A stretch of DNA of 64,000 nucleotides. Source: Rapana venosa. Its lineage: Eukaryota > Mollusca > Gastropoda > Neogastropoda > Muricidae. The stretch's first letter is position 1. Every line of letters begins with the position of its first letter. Both the position numbers and the translations under genes were made by a program. This document shows, in pieces, positions 25,608 to 37,070 of the stretch. The notes beneath the pieces were generated by a model that was not told where the DNA came from, did no database searches, and saw only the letters and a program-made list of their open reading frames with translations. Location: assembly GCA_028751875.1 (NCBI GenBank), contig CM054158.1, positions 5,904,037 through 5,968,036 of the forward strand. Direction: 5' to 3'.

Positions 25608-26681
25608 TTGCAACAGGCTACCAAGTACCAGTGCACCAAAGACCATCCAATGAGCACAAGACTGGAGAAGCTGTCCTCTGGAACACTAAACCGCTCCAGT
25701 TTTGCAGTCGAAGCTCGTGCACTGCAGAGAGAGCACCAAGACAAACTGCCAGCAGTACAGCCCATCACCTTCTCCCTTGATGATCCTCCATGGCAAGAAA
25801 GGACAGGAATAGTGACAGTCAGAATGACAGTTCCAGGAATCACGAAGAAAACTGAACAGAGCGACTTTGTCAAAAGAACTCTGACAGCAGCCATGATAGA
25901 AGATCAATACCCTCACGAGGCATGGCTCCACGTCTACACAGACGGCTCTGCAACAGAAGCCACCAGATGTGGAGGAGCTGGGGCCTACATCTGGTATCCC
26001 AGCAGAGAATGGCAGACTCGGTCAATAGCAACCGGCGTCTTCTGCACCAACTACAAGGCCGAAGTGGAAGCGATCATCCTTGCAGCAAACACCATCCGCA
26101 GCAGAGTGGATCACAACACCCAGGTCGTCTTTCTGACCGACGCTCTGTCTGTGCTGCAAGCCTTCAACAGCAGCCAGCTTCCACAACTAGAGATGGCACT
26201 ACATAACATCCAGTGTCTTCGCACCGTGCTGCAGTGGATCCCCTCACACTGTGGCATCAAGGGCAATGAGCAAGCTGAGAGAATGGCCAAGATAGGCGCC
26301 CGAGATGAACAGCCCGAAAACCCTGTCTGCCTTGCAGAGAGCAAGACCATCATTAAGGCTCTTTACAGGAAAACGCCACCACCAGACAGCTACCACAGCC
26401 TCACCAGACAAGACCAGGTGACCATCTTCCGATTAAGAACAGGCCACTGCAGGCTGAACCAACATCTGCACAGGAAGATGAAAGTGGTACCCTCCCCCAT
26501 GTGCTCATGTGGGGAAGCTGAGCAAGACACTCGCCACATCCTGCAGGACTGCAGGGCCTTCAGGCAGCTGAGAGAGGAAATGTGGCCGAACCCATTACCC
26601 CTAGAAGAAAAACTGTACGGGCCGGTGGATGACCTACAGACGACTGCTACATTCCTTAGGCGAACTGGTCTCTTGGTGTAA
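25608..26681 (+). pseudogene. LINE RNase H and C-terminal domain, long intact frame (357 codons)
   Basis: This is the largest open frame in the window. RNase H motifs occur in order: YTDGSATE (Asp at residue ~112), AEVEAI (~151-156), LTDALS (~177-181) and WIPSHCGIKGNEQAE (~210-224). The fourth catalytic position, usually Asp in GNExAD, reads Glu here. After it come the FRLRTGHCRLNQHLHRK block and CSCGEAEQDTRHILQDC (residues ~299-315), a Cys/His cluster seen at the end of I/Jockey proteins. There is no ATG at the left edge: the frame is the tail of the polyprotein cut off from RT by frameshift. RNase H in such elements is thought to remove the RNA strand during target-primed reverse transcription. 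Confidence 0.85.
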
Positions 26682-26740
26682 AACAATAAGGCATCGAAAA
26701 GAAGAAGAAGACTGATTTTATTTGATTTTTAAAATTTTTA

Positions 26741-27079
26741 TTCTTTTATATTGAGGATAATGGAATAAGCGCTTATGTGCTTTTTTTTAAACTTCCAGTC
26801 CCCGTGTGTATGGGTTTTACACATTCTGTCATCTGTTCCCACTGGCACACAATGGCCTACTCTTATGAAAGGCGGAACAGGATTTAATGTGTGCACAAGA
26901 TATTCTGCGTGCGTTTGTACAAGAAGACTCGGTTTATAGTCTCATCAGAAGGACTTTGGGGGAGAGTTGAGTCTCTGCACTGATGTTAACTCCAGAGGAA
27001 AATATCCCCTTGAACGGGAATCAAACCCGTTTTGGTCAGATTGCGAGTGCAATGTTCTAACCACTAGGCTATCCCGTCT
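26741..27079 (-). mobile_element. SINE-A, array copy directly 3' of LINE copy 2
   Basis: Full-length and of the same subfamily as the copy at 2601, which also sits just beyond the I-type LINE. This supports joint duplication of LINE and unit. Confidence 0.92.
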
Positions 27080-27207
27080 TTTTAAAGGTATTAACTGTTA
27101 ATGGAGATCCATGCTTCACTTTTACTTACATTACTCACCACCTCTTTCAACAGTCACAACACATAAACAAATAAATGAACGAAAACCTGTTAGACCCCCC
27201 CCCCCCT

Positions 27208-27252
27208 ACACACACACACACACACAACACACACACACACACACACACCCAA

Positions 27253-27292
<40 letters not shown>

Positions 27293-27479
27293 ACGACACA
27301 CACAACACAAACAGCACACACACAAACACACTCACACACACACAACGAACACACACCCCCCCAGAAACAACAATGCACACACATATAAAGTAAAACTAAA
27401 CAATTAGAAATCAAATACACACACACACACACACAACACGACCACACAATACACACACACACACACAACACACACACCA
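27208..27479. repeat. Long imperfect (CA)n tract in array unit
   Basis: About 270 bp of CA-rich sequence with many interruptions and a short non-repeat island (27371-27415). It lies at the start of a low-quality stretch, so its length is doubtful. Confidence 0.9.
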
Positions 27480-28151
27480 CTACTTTTACCCCAGTTCGTT
27501 TCAACACAACAACCTAACAAGAAATAAACAAACCTGACAAAAACAGAGCAAAGAAAAGTGATTGTGGTGTTGTTGTTGTTGTTTTTTTGTCGGTGTTGTG
27601 TGTTTAGTTATTGTATGTTTCTCATCTCACCATCTAGGGTCACCCAATGACTACTGTGACTGGCTCATCCACCTGGAAATCACTGTGCGAATGGAAATTG
27701 CACACTGTAGTGGGAAGTTTGCCTTAGGACTTTTTTCCTTACCTCCTCATATAGGCATCTGTACTCTGACCTTCAACCATTTTGTCATCCTTTTAAAAAA
27801 GAGAGTGCATGTTGTTTATGTTAATTAGCATGTCCCATACAAAGGCAATCTCAACAATATCACAACATACAACATTTAAGTGTAGGCCTACAGTAAGCAA
27901 TTAGCAACATCAGTAACTGACACATGCTTTTGGCCTGGCCATGAATGAGACAATGATGGATATAAAAACAAAAGAAAACATAACAAATCAAAACAATACA
28001 ACAACACACAGCAGTGCTTTGTCTCATCAGTTCATGTGAGGGAAATACTCCTGATATCGTCATAATCGATATAAAGAAAATTCTTATGACTTCCCTTGGA
28101 TTCCTAGTGCAAAAGGCAGTGATCACATTGTGCTATGCCTGATGATTTTCA

Positions 28152-28221
28152 CCGGAATAGCTCATTGGGAGAGCGTTAAGACTGAAATCTAAAGGTCCAT
28201 GGTTCAATCCCGTTCCCGGCA
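28152..28221 (+). pseudogene. tRNA-Phe(GAA) copy, damaged
   Basis: Several one-base losses and gains (ctcattggg, gttaag, gaaatct, cgttcccggc). The neighbouring sequence shows the same kind of scattered indels, so this may be an intact gene in reality. Confidence 0.6.
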
Positions 28222-28422
28222 GGAACAAATCGGTGGCTCGACATTTTTTTCTTCTTGGTTTCATTTTTTTGGTTGGTTTTCATTATGGTGATGATGTAAT
28301 AATTGGGTCAAATTTCAATTTAGCTATGAAATAAAATTTTTTTACACTTTATTGCAAAAAGTAGGAGTAGGGTTTGTTAAACATCAATTCTTTTGATTGC
28401 CCAAAATGACAACAGGACTGAT

Positions 28423-28578
28423 CATCATCATCATCAGGACCCTATGACCTTGGCGGTCGTGAGGGAACATGAATAGTGCATGCCGTGGTAGCCTCCACAT
28501 CCATCTGGTCGCTCCGCTCTGCGCCAGTATCCGAGTCATCTCATCCTGTCCAATCTCTGAATCAGTCCATACCATGAC
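28423..28578 (-). mobile_element. RTE 3'-end insert, reversed (first of two)
   Basis: On the - strand this is the last ~140 bp of the RTE element at 6193-9015, ending in the same ATG-repeat tail (CATCATCATCATCA on +). A direct repeat of about 12-16 bp (atgacaacaggactgat) flanks it. The insert at 34229-34386 has the same end points. Confidence 0.85.
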
Positions 28579-28926
28579 TATGACAACTGATATTGAGAGA
28601 GAAAAATCAAAATCTTCTGAATGTTGAAGTTGTCATGGAATTGCACATTCCCCCCTCACCCCCAAACTTTTAAAAAAATGGGTTATAATCAGTCCCCAAA
28701 GAATAGCAATGTTTAGGAAAATGTTGTTGTTTGTGTTGAAACATTCGCCACATTCAAAATAGGCCAAGGTAGATTCTATTACAACTTTCTGAGATAAAAA
28801 GTAAAATAAAAATTGGAGTGTAATTATGTGTTTTTTTATTGAATTGCATCAGTAGACAGATACTTGGGAACTGCTCTAAATACTTTAATAGGCATTGATT
28901 TTGATTTTTATTTGATGTTTTGATTA

Positions 28927-29267
28927 ATCTTTTATATGGGATAATGGCATTAAGCCTATTGCCCTTTTTTTACATCCAGCTGTCCGCCGGGTGTATGCTG
29001 TTTTACACATTCTGACATATGTTTCCCACTGGCACCCAACAATAGGCCTACTCTTACGAAAGTCGAACAGATTTATGTGTGCGCAAGATGAACTGCGTGT
29101 GGTTTCGCACACGGCCTTGGTGTATATTCTCATCAGAAGACTTTAGGGGAGAGTTTGAGTCTCCGCACTGAAGTTAACCTCCAGCGAAAATAATCCCCTT
29201 GAAGGGAATCGACCCGTGTCATCAGTATGCCGAGTGCAATGTACTAAAACCACTAGCTATCCGTCTC
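28927..29267 (-). mobile_element. SINE-A, array copy with many indels
   Basis: The blocks are in order but with scattered one-base errors. It shares the 'acatcc' and 'tatgctgttttacac' variants with the copy at 34730, its partner in the 5.8-kb duplication. Confidence 0.8.
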
Positions 29268-29397
29268 TTGAAAGCATTACCTGTTTTAATTAGATCCATG
29301 TTTTGGTTTTACTTACATTACCACCACCTACCTCTTTCACAGCCACAACCCAATAAACAAATAAATGAACAAAACCTAATGCTCCTCCCCCCCCCCA

Positions 29398-29492
29398 ACA
29401 CATACACACACCACATACTCAACACACACTCACACACACACCACACACACACACACACACACAAACACACCACAAACAACATACACCACACA

Positions 29493-29530
<38 letters not shown>

Positions 29531-29531
29531 C
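29398..29531. repeat. Imperfect (CA)n tract in array unit
   Basis: About 134 bp of CA repeats with frequent CACCAC and CAAAC breaks. Confidence 0.92.
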
Positions 29532-30170
29532 ACAACAACTTACTTTTACCTCCAGTTCGTTCAACAAACAAACCAAACAAATACATAAGCAAACCGACAA
29601 ACCAGAGCCAAAGAAAGTGTTGTTGGTGTTTGTGTTTTTGTTGTTGATGTACGTCATCTCAACAGTCGGGGTCACCCAGAATATGCTCTGTGACTGGCTC
29701 ACCCTCCTGGGAATACGTAATAGAAATTGCACACTGGATGGGAAATTTGCCTGCAGGACTGTATTTCATAACCTGGTCATATAGGCATCTGTACCTGACT
29801 TCCATATTGTCTCCTTTTAAAGAGGAAGAGCAGGTTTTGTTATGTTAAGAGATTGTCCTAGTGCGAAGGCAATCTCAACATATCACAACATAACAACATT
29901 TAGTGAGGACCTTAGCAATGAGCTGACATCATAACTGACACAGCATTTGGCTTGGCCATGAAATGAACAATGAGTAAATGAAACAAAAGAAAACAAACAT
30001 AACAAATCAAAACAATACAACAACACAAAGCAGTGCATGGGTTCAGCAGTTAAATGGAGGGGAAAATCCTGATACGTCAGTAATAGTTATAAAAAGAAAA
30101 TTTCTATGACTTCCCTGGTTTCGTGAGTGCAAAAGCAGTGATGCACAGTGTGCTATGGCGTATGATTGTC

Positions 30171-30246
30171 GCCGGAATATAGCTCAGTTAGGGAGAGCCG
30201 TTAGACTGAAGATCAAAAGGACCCAGTTCAAACCCGGGTTCCGCAG
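30171..30246 (+). pseudogene. tRNA-Phe(GAA) copy, damaged
   Basis: Extra bases in the D-arm and acceptor region (aatatagctc, gagccgtt), with the variable loop and T-arm altered. It lies in the low-quality stretch. Confidence 0.6.
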
Positions 30247-30761
30247 GGAACATAAAATCCGGGTGGTTGACATTTATTTCTCTTGTTTCATTTGCGGGGT
30301 TGGTTTCATTAATGTGATGATTATAAATGTTATTTTTCCATTTTGCTTTTCAAAGAAAGGTTTAAACTTTTACAGCAAAAATAGGAGTAGGGTTTGTTAA
30401 AACCCAAGTTCTTTTTTCCCAAAAAAAGCAATAACGACAGTGAAGGGAAAAATTCCATTTCATTGAGCAAATGGGGAATTTTGTCAGGCTTTCCAACCCC
30501 ACCTCCTCCCCCCCCCTTCCCAATTATAAAATAAACAGTAAAAAATCCAATTTTAGGGAAAGTTTTTTGTTGTGATAACCCCTCCCCCCAAGTCAAAAAA
30601 GGCCTAGTAGATTTTTCAACTTTTGAGAAAAAAACAAACAAATTGGATGTTTATGTGTTTTATTGGAAGTTGCATCAGTAGACAGATATTTGGGGGAATG
30701 CTCTAATACTTTAATAGGCATTGACTTTGATTTTATTTCTTTTTTTTGGATTTTATTTTTT

Positions 30762-31082
30762 ATATTGAGGATAATGGAAAAGCACTTATTGCTTTTTTAC
30801 TTCCAGTCCCCGTGTGTATGCGGTTTTGTACAATCTGTCATCTGCCCCCACTGGCACACAATGGCCTACTCTTATGAAAAGCAAACATGATTTAACATGT
30901 GGGCAAGATTTCTTCTTTGGGCTCGCACACTGGAATTGGTTTATAGTCTCATCCGAGGGACTTGGGGGAGAGTGGATTCTCTGCACTGATGTCAACTCTA
31001 GAGGAAAATATCCCTTGAATGGGAATCAAACCCGTTTCATCAGATTGCGAGCGCAAAGTTCTAACCATAGGCTATCCAGTCT
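30762..31082 (-). mobile_element. SINE-A, array copy
   Basis: Nearly full-length with small losses. It shares 'gttttgtacaatctg' and 'gatgtcaactctagagg' with the copy at 36582. Confidence 0.85.
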
Positions 31083-31138
31083 CTTTAAAGGCATTAATGT
31101 TAATGTAGATCCATGTTTGGGTTTTACTTACATTACCC

Positions 31139-31173
<35 letters not shown>

Positions 31174-31196
31174 CACACCCCACACACCACACACAC

Positions 31197-31231
<35 letters not shown>
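31139..31231. repeat. (CA)n tract replacing the usual unit block
   Basis: CA repeats start directly after 'cttacattac'; the ~80-bp 'tcaccacctctttcaac' block present in other units is missing. The unit at 36969 has the same loss. Confidence 0.92.
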
Positions 31232-31910
31232 CAACTTACTTTTAACTCCATTCGTTTCAACAAACAAACCAAACAAAGACATAAACAAACCTGAAAAAAC
31301 CCAGAGCCAAAGAAAGGTTGTTGGTGTTTGTGGTGTTTTTTGTTGGTGTTGTTGGTGTTGTTGTTGTTGTATGTTTCCATCCAAACAGTCGGGGGGTCAC
31401 CCAGAATGTGCTCTGTGACTGGCTCATCCCACCTGGGATTCACTGTGAGATGGAAATGGCACACTGGATGGGAAGTTTGCCTGTAGGACTGTTTTTCAGT
31501 ACCTGGTCATTAGGCAGCTGTACTCTGACTTCAGACAAATTGTTCCTTTTAAAGAGGAGAGTGCAGGTTTTTATGTTAAAGCTTGTCCCATGCTGAAGAA
31601 AATCTCAACATATACAACATAACAACATTTTAGTGTGGGCCCTTTAAGAAATTAGCTGACATCAGTAACTGACACGCTTTTGGCCTGGGCCCGAAATGAG
31701 ACAATGAGTGGAGAATGAGACAAAAGAAAACCATAACAAATTAAAACAATAACAACAACACAAAGCAGGTGCTTGGGCTCAGCAGTTAATGTGAGGGGAA
31801 ATAATCCTGATATCATCAGTAATTGTTATAAAGAAAATTCTTATGACTCCTTTGGATTCGTGAGTGCAAGAAGGCAGTGATTACAGTGTGCTATGGCCTG
31901 ATGATTGTCA

Positions 31911-31983
31911 GCCGGAATAGCTCAGTTGGGAGAGCGTTAGACTGAAGATCTAAAGGTCCCTGGTTCAATCCCGGGTTCCGGCA
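31911..31983 (+). tRNA. tRNA-Phe(GAA), consensus array copy
   Basis: All 73 nt match the gene at 18577. The downstream flank differs (acatgatctgtcgattgat), followed by a T6 run at about 32011. Confidence 0.95.
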
Positions 31984-32509
31984 CAGAACATGATCTGTCG
32001 ATTGATAATCTTTTTTCCTTGGTTTTCATTTTCGGGGGTTGGTTTCATTATGGTGATGATTATAATAAGTATTTTCATTTTGCTTTGAAATAATTTTTTT
32101 TTACACTTTTATTGCAAGATGTAGGAGTGGGATTTGTTAAAATCAAGTTATTTTGATTACCAAAAATGACAATAGAACTGATAGTGAGAGTGAAAAGTTC
32201 AATCTTCTGAATGTTGAAGTTGTTATGGACTTTGCATACCCCCCCTCACCCCCAATGTTAAAAAAAATTTTTTTAGTCAGTCAAGAGAATAGCCTAATGT
32301 TTAGGTAATGTTGTGTGTTGTGATGAAACCTCCTCCACCAAGTCAAAATAGGCCTAGGTAGATTCTATTCCACTTCTGAGATAAAAAATAAAATAAAAAT
32401 TGGAGTGTATTATGTGTTTTATTGGAAGTTGCATCAGTAGACAGATACTTGGGAACTGCTCTAATACTTTAATAGGCATTGACTTTGATTTTATTTGATG
32501 TTTTGATTA

Positions 32510-32826
32510 TATTCTTTTATATTGAGGATAAGGGAAAAAAGCCCTTATGGCCCTTTTTTTTAAACCGTGCCCCGGGGATCTGTTTTTTACACATTCGTCA
32601 TATTTCCCACGGACACAATGGCCACTCTTACAAAAAATTTAACAGGGTTTAAAATTTGGCAAGATGTTCTGCGTGTTTCGCCAGGGGGCCTTGTGTATAG
32701 TTACAGAAGGGCTTTAGGGGGGAGTTGAGTCCTGCACTGAGTTAACTTCAGAGGAAAAATCCCCTTGAAGGAATCGAACCCGTGTCATCAATTGCGAGTG
32801 CAATTTTCTACCATAGGCTATCCAGT
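32510..32826 (-). mobile_element. SINE-A, array copy with indels
   Basis: The order of blocks is intact but many bases are missing, at the start of the low-quality stretch that leads into the gap. Confidence 0.75.
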
Positions 32827-32943
32827 CTCTTTAAAGCATTAAATGTTTAAAGTAGATCCATGTTTGGGGTTTTCTTTCATTATCCCTCTCTTTTCAACGC
32901 CCCCAACACATAAACAAATAAATGAACAAAAACCAGGACCCTC

Positions 32944-33112
32944 CCCCCCCTAACACACCACACCCACAACACCCCACACACACACACACACACACAACAA
33001 CACACCACACCACACACACACACCCACACCACCACCCACACCCACACACACACACACAACACACAAAAACACACACCACACACCACACACACACACACCA
33101 CACACACAAAAA
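32944..33112. repeat. Imperfect (CA)n tract in array unit
   Basis: About 170 bp of CA repeats with many CACC and CAAC breaks, in poorly resolved sequence. Confidence 0.88.
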
Positions 33113-33500
33113 AACAACAACTTACTTTTACATCCATTCGTTTAACAAACCCCAAACCAAAAAAAAGACAGAAACAAACCACAAAACCAAACCAAAAAAG
33201 TGTTTTTGGGGTTGTTTGGGGTTTTTTGTTGTTGAAGTTTTCCCTCTCAACGTCTGGGGGGGCACCCCAAAAATGCTCTGGATGCCATCCCACCCGGGGA
33301 AATTTCTGTGGAAAGGAAATGGACATGGTGGGAAGTTTGCCTGTAGGACTGTTTTTCAGCCCCGGTCAAAGGCAGCCCTATCTACTTCAATGATTTTCTC
33401 CTTTCAAAGGAGAGTGCAGGGTTGTTATTTAAAGCTTTTCCATACTGAAGGCAATCTAACATATCACAACATAACCATTTTTTTTTAGGGGGTTAGCAAA

Positions 33501-34000
33501 NNNNNNNNNNNNNNNNNNNNNNNNNNNNNNNNNNNNNNNNNNNNNNNNNNNNNNNNNNNNNNNNNNNNNNNNNNNNNNNNNNNNNNNNNNNNNNNNNNNN
33601 NNNNNNNNNNNNNNNNNNNNNNNNNNNNNNNNNNNNNNNNNNNNNNNNNNNNNNNNNNNNNNNNNNNNNNNNNNNNNNNNNNNNNNNNNNNNNNNNNNNN
33701 NNNNNNNNNNNNNNNNNNNNNNNNNNNNNNNNNNNNNNNNNNNNNNNNNNNNNNNNNNNNNNNNNNNNNNNNNNNNNNNNNNNNNNNNNNNNNNNNNNNN
33801 NNNNNNNNNNNNNNNNNNNNNNNNNNNNNNNNNNNNNNNNNNNNNNNNNNNNNNNNNNNNNNNNNNNNNNNNNNNNNNNNNNNNNNNNNNNNNNNNNNNN
33901 NNNNNNNNNNNNNNNNNNNNNNNNNNNNNNNNNNNNNNNNNNNNNNNNNNNNNNNNNNNNNNNNNNNNNNNNNNNNNNNNNNNNNNNNNNNNNNNNNNNN
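33501..34000. other. Assembly gap of exactly 500 N
   Basis: The left flank stops within 'ttagcaa' of an array unit; the right flank resumes inside a tRNA-Phe T-arm. In intact units these points are about 305 bp apart, so 500 is a nominal size. Either about 305 bp is missing, or that plus a whole number of units. Confidence 0.97.
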
Positions 34001-34030
34001 GGTCCCCTGGTTCAATCCCGGGTTCCGGCA
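34001..34030 (+). tRNA. tRNA-Phe 3' end (partial, cut by the gap)
   Basis: The T-arm and acceptor 3' strand are visible, with one extra C after 'ggtccc'. The 5' half is hidden in the gap, so intactness is unknown. Confidence 0.75.
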
Positions 34031-34228
34031 GGGAACATAATCCGGTGGTTGACATTTTTTTTCTTCTTGGTTTTCATTTTTTTGGTTGGTTTCATTATGG
34101 TGATGATTATAATGGTCATTTTCATTTTGCTTTGAAATAAAATTTTTTACACTTTTATTGCAAAAAGTAGGAGTAGGGTTTGTTAAAATCAAGTTCTTTT
34201 GATTACCAAAAATGACAACAGGACTGAT

Positions 34229-34386
34229 CATCATCATCATCAGACCCGTGACCTTGGCGGTCGTGAGGGAGACATGAAAGACGATGCCGTGGTAAGCCTC
34301 CTCCATCCATCTCGGTCCTCGGCTCTGCGCAGTAGTGCCGAGTCATTCATCCTGGTCCATTCTCTGATGTTGTCCATCCATGACTT
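34229..34386 (-). mobile_element. RTE 3'-end insert, reversed (second of two)
   Basis: 158 bp, cleaner than the copy at 28423 and nearly identical to the reverse complement of about 8870-9013. Flanked by ATGACAACAGGACTGAT (34212-34228) and ATGACAGGACTGAT (34387-34400). Confidence 0.9.
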
Positions 34387-34729
34387 ATGACAGGACTGAT
34401 AGTGAGAGTGAAAAATTCAATCTTCTGAATGTTGAAGTTGTCATGGAATTTGCACATCCCCCCTCACCCCCAATCTTTTAAAAAAATGTTTTAATCAGTC
34501 AAGAGAATAGCCTAATGTTTAGGTAATGTTGTGTGTTGTGTTGAAACATTCTCCACCAAGTCAAAATAGGCCTAGGTAGATTCTATTCAACTTCTGAGAT
34601 AAAAAGTAAAATAAAAATTGGAGTGTATTATGTGTTTTATTGGAAGTTGCATCAGTAGACAGATACTTGGGAACTGCTCTAATACTTTAATAGGCATTGA
34701 CTTTGATTTTATTTGATGTTTTGATTATA

Positions 34730-35066
34730 TTCTTTTATATTGAGGATAATGGAATAAGCCCTTATGTGCCTTTTTTTACATCCTGTCGCCGTGTGTATGC
34801 TGTTTTACACATTCTGTCATATGTTCCCACTGGCACACAATGGCCTACTCTTACGAAAAGTTGAACAGGATTTGATGTGTGCGCAAGATGTTCTGCGTGT
34901 GTTCGCACACGGGGCCTTGGTGTATAGTCTCATCAGAAGGACTTTAGGGGAGAGTTGAGTCTCTGCACTGATGTTAACTCCAGAGGAAAATATCCCCTTG
35001 AAGGGAATCGAACCCGTGTCATCAGATTGCGAGTGCAATGTTCTAACCACTAGGCTATCCAGTCTC
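34730..35066 (-). mobile_element. SINE-A, array copy
   Basis: Full-length and clean; the best reference for the variant class of the copy at 28927. Confidence 0.92.
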
Positions 35067-35197
35067 TTTAAAGGCATTAACTGTTAATGTAGATCCATGT
35101 TTGGGTTTTACTTACATTACTCACCACCTCTTTCAACAGCCACAACACATAAACAAATAAATGAACAAAAACCTGATGGACTCCTCCCCCCCCCTAC

Positions 35198-35217
35198 ACA
35201 CACACACACACACCACA

Positions 35218-35312
<95 letters not shown>
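35198..35312. repeat. (CA)n microsatellite in array unit
   Basis: About 115 bp with a few CACCAC and CAACAC breaks, ending at 'aacaacttac'. Confidence 0.96.
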
Positions 35313-35314
<2 letters not shown>

Positions 35315-35976
35315 CAACTTACTTTTACCTCCAGTTCGTTTCAACAAACAAACCAAACAAAGACATAAACAAACCTGACAAAACCAGAGCCAAAGAAAGT
35401 GTTGTTGGTGTTGTTGGTGTTGTTGTTGTTGTATGTTTCTCATCTCAACAGTCTGGGGGTCACCCAGAATGTGCTCTGTGACTGGCTCATCCCACCTGGG
35501 AATCACTGTGAGATGGAAATTGCACACTGGATGGGAAGTTTGCCTGCAGGACTGTTTTTCAGTACCTGGTCATATAGGCAGCTGTACTCTGACTTCAGAT
35601 GATTTGTCTCCTTTTAAAGAGGAGAGTGCAGGTTGTTATGTTAAGAGATTGTCCCATGCTGAAGGCAATCTCAACATATCACAACATAACAACATTTTAG
35701 TGTAGGCCTTAGCAATTAGCTGACATCAGTAACTGACACAGCTTTTGGCTTGGGCCATGAAATGAGACAATGAGTGGAAATGAGACAAAAGAAAACCATA
35801 ACAAATCAAAACAATAACAACAACACAAAGCAGGTGCTTGGGTTCAGCAGTTAATGTGAGGGGAAATAATCCTGATATCGTCAGTAATAGTTATAAAGAA
35901 AATTCTTATGACTTCCCTTGGATTCGTGAGTGCAAGAAGGCAGTGATCACAGTGTGCTATGGCCTGATGATTGTCA

Positions 35977-36049
35977 GCCGGAATAGCTCAGTTGGGAGAG
36001 CGTTAGACTGAAGATCTAAAGGTCCCTGGTTCAATCCCGGGTTCCGGCA
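35977..36049 (+). tRNA. tRNA-Phe(GAA), consensus array copy
   Basis: Identical to the gene at 18577. The upstream block 'aagaaggcagtgatca' (about 40 nt before it) is intact. Confidence 0.96.
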
Positions 36050-36581
36050 GGGAACATAATCCGGTGGTTGACATTTATTTTCTTCTTGGTTTTCATTTTC
36101 GGGGGTTGGTTTCATTATGGTGATGATTATAATGGTTATTTTCATTTTGCTTTCAAAGAAATGTTTAAACCTTTTACAGCAAGAAGTAGGAGTAGGGTTT
36201 GTTACAACCAAGTTCTTTTGCTTACCAAAAATGACAATAGGACTGACAGTGAGAGTGAAAAATTCCATCTTCATTGATGCTGAATGTGGAAGTTGTCATG
36301 GACTTTCCATACCCACCTCCTCCCCCCCCCTTCCCAATTATAAAATAAATCAGTTAATAGAATAGCCTAATGTTTAGGTAATGTTGTGTGTTGTGATGAA
36401 ACCTCCTCCACCAAGTCAAAATAGGCCTAGGTAGATTTTATTCAACTTCTGAGATAAAAACAAACAAATTGGAGTGTATTATGTGTTTTATTGGAAGTTG
36501 CATCAGTAGACAGATACTTGGGAACTGCTCTAATACTTTAATAGGCATTGACTTTGATTTTATTTCATTTTTTGGATTTTA

Positions 36582-36916
36582 TTTTTTTATATTGAGGATA
36601 ATGGAATAAGCACTTATGTGCTTTTTTACTTCCAGTCCCCGTGTGTATGCGGTTTTGTACAATCTGTCATCTGTCCCCACTGGCACACAATGGCCTACTC
36701 TTATGAAAAGCAGAACATGATTTAACATGTGGGCAAGATGTTCTTCGTTGGCTCGCACACGGGGGATTGGTTTATAGTCTCATCCGAGGGACTTAGGGGA
36801 GAGTGGATTCTCTGCACTGATGTCAACTCTAGAGGAAAATATCCCCTTGAATGGGAATCAAACCCGTTTCATCAGATTGCGAGCGCAAAGTTCTAACCAC
36901 TAGGCTATCCAGTCTC
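36582..36916 (-). mobile_element. SINE-A, last array copy
   Basis: Full-length; pairs with the copy at 30762. No SINE-A follows the next tRNA, marking the array's right side. Confidence 0.92.
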
Positions 36917-36965
36917 TTTAAAGGCATTAACTGTTAATGTAGATCCATGTTTGGGTTTTACTTAC

Positions 36966-37070
<105 letters not shown>

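Larger units (their letters stand above)
22685..26712 (+). mobile_element. I-type LINE, copy 2: about 4.03 kb, apparently near full length
   Basis: The element begins CCCCCGTGAGGTTCCCGGGG and ends in AAGAAGAAG. It interrupts an array unit: 'gactttgattt' precedes it and 'gactgatttta' follows, so the target-site duplication is either a short TGATTT or a longer one with a small deletion. Order of domains: a ~370-bp leader, an endonuclease beginning INIMQWNAEG (23058-23087), reverse transcriptase (24267-25200), RNase H and a C-terminal Cys/His cluster (25608-26681). I see only one coding region and no separate gag-like ORF1, although the leader is too short to rule out loss of one. Frameshifts break the endonuclease and the RT, so this copy is dead unless they are consensus errors. 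The RNase H places it in the I superfamily (I, Nimb or a related clade); the exact clade is not decidable by eye. Confidence 0.9.

Noticed and set aside
33456..34306. Frames of 199 and 273 codons across the gap
   Set aside because: They consist of undefined residues across 500 N plus short unit sequence; meaningless.
35399..35602. Recurrent 65-70-codon frame starting in the GTT tract (MLLVLL… …VSHLNSLGVTQNVLCDWLIPPG) in many units
   Set aside because: It recurs because the unit recurs. It starts in a variable GTT repeat, its length follows that repeat, and changes between units are not biased to synonymous sites. The hydrophobic start is just GTT/TTG codons.
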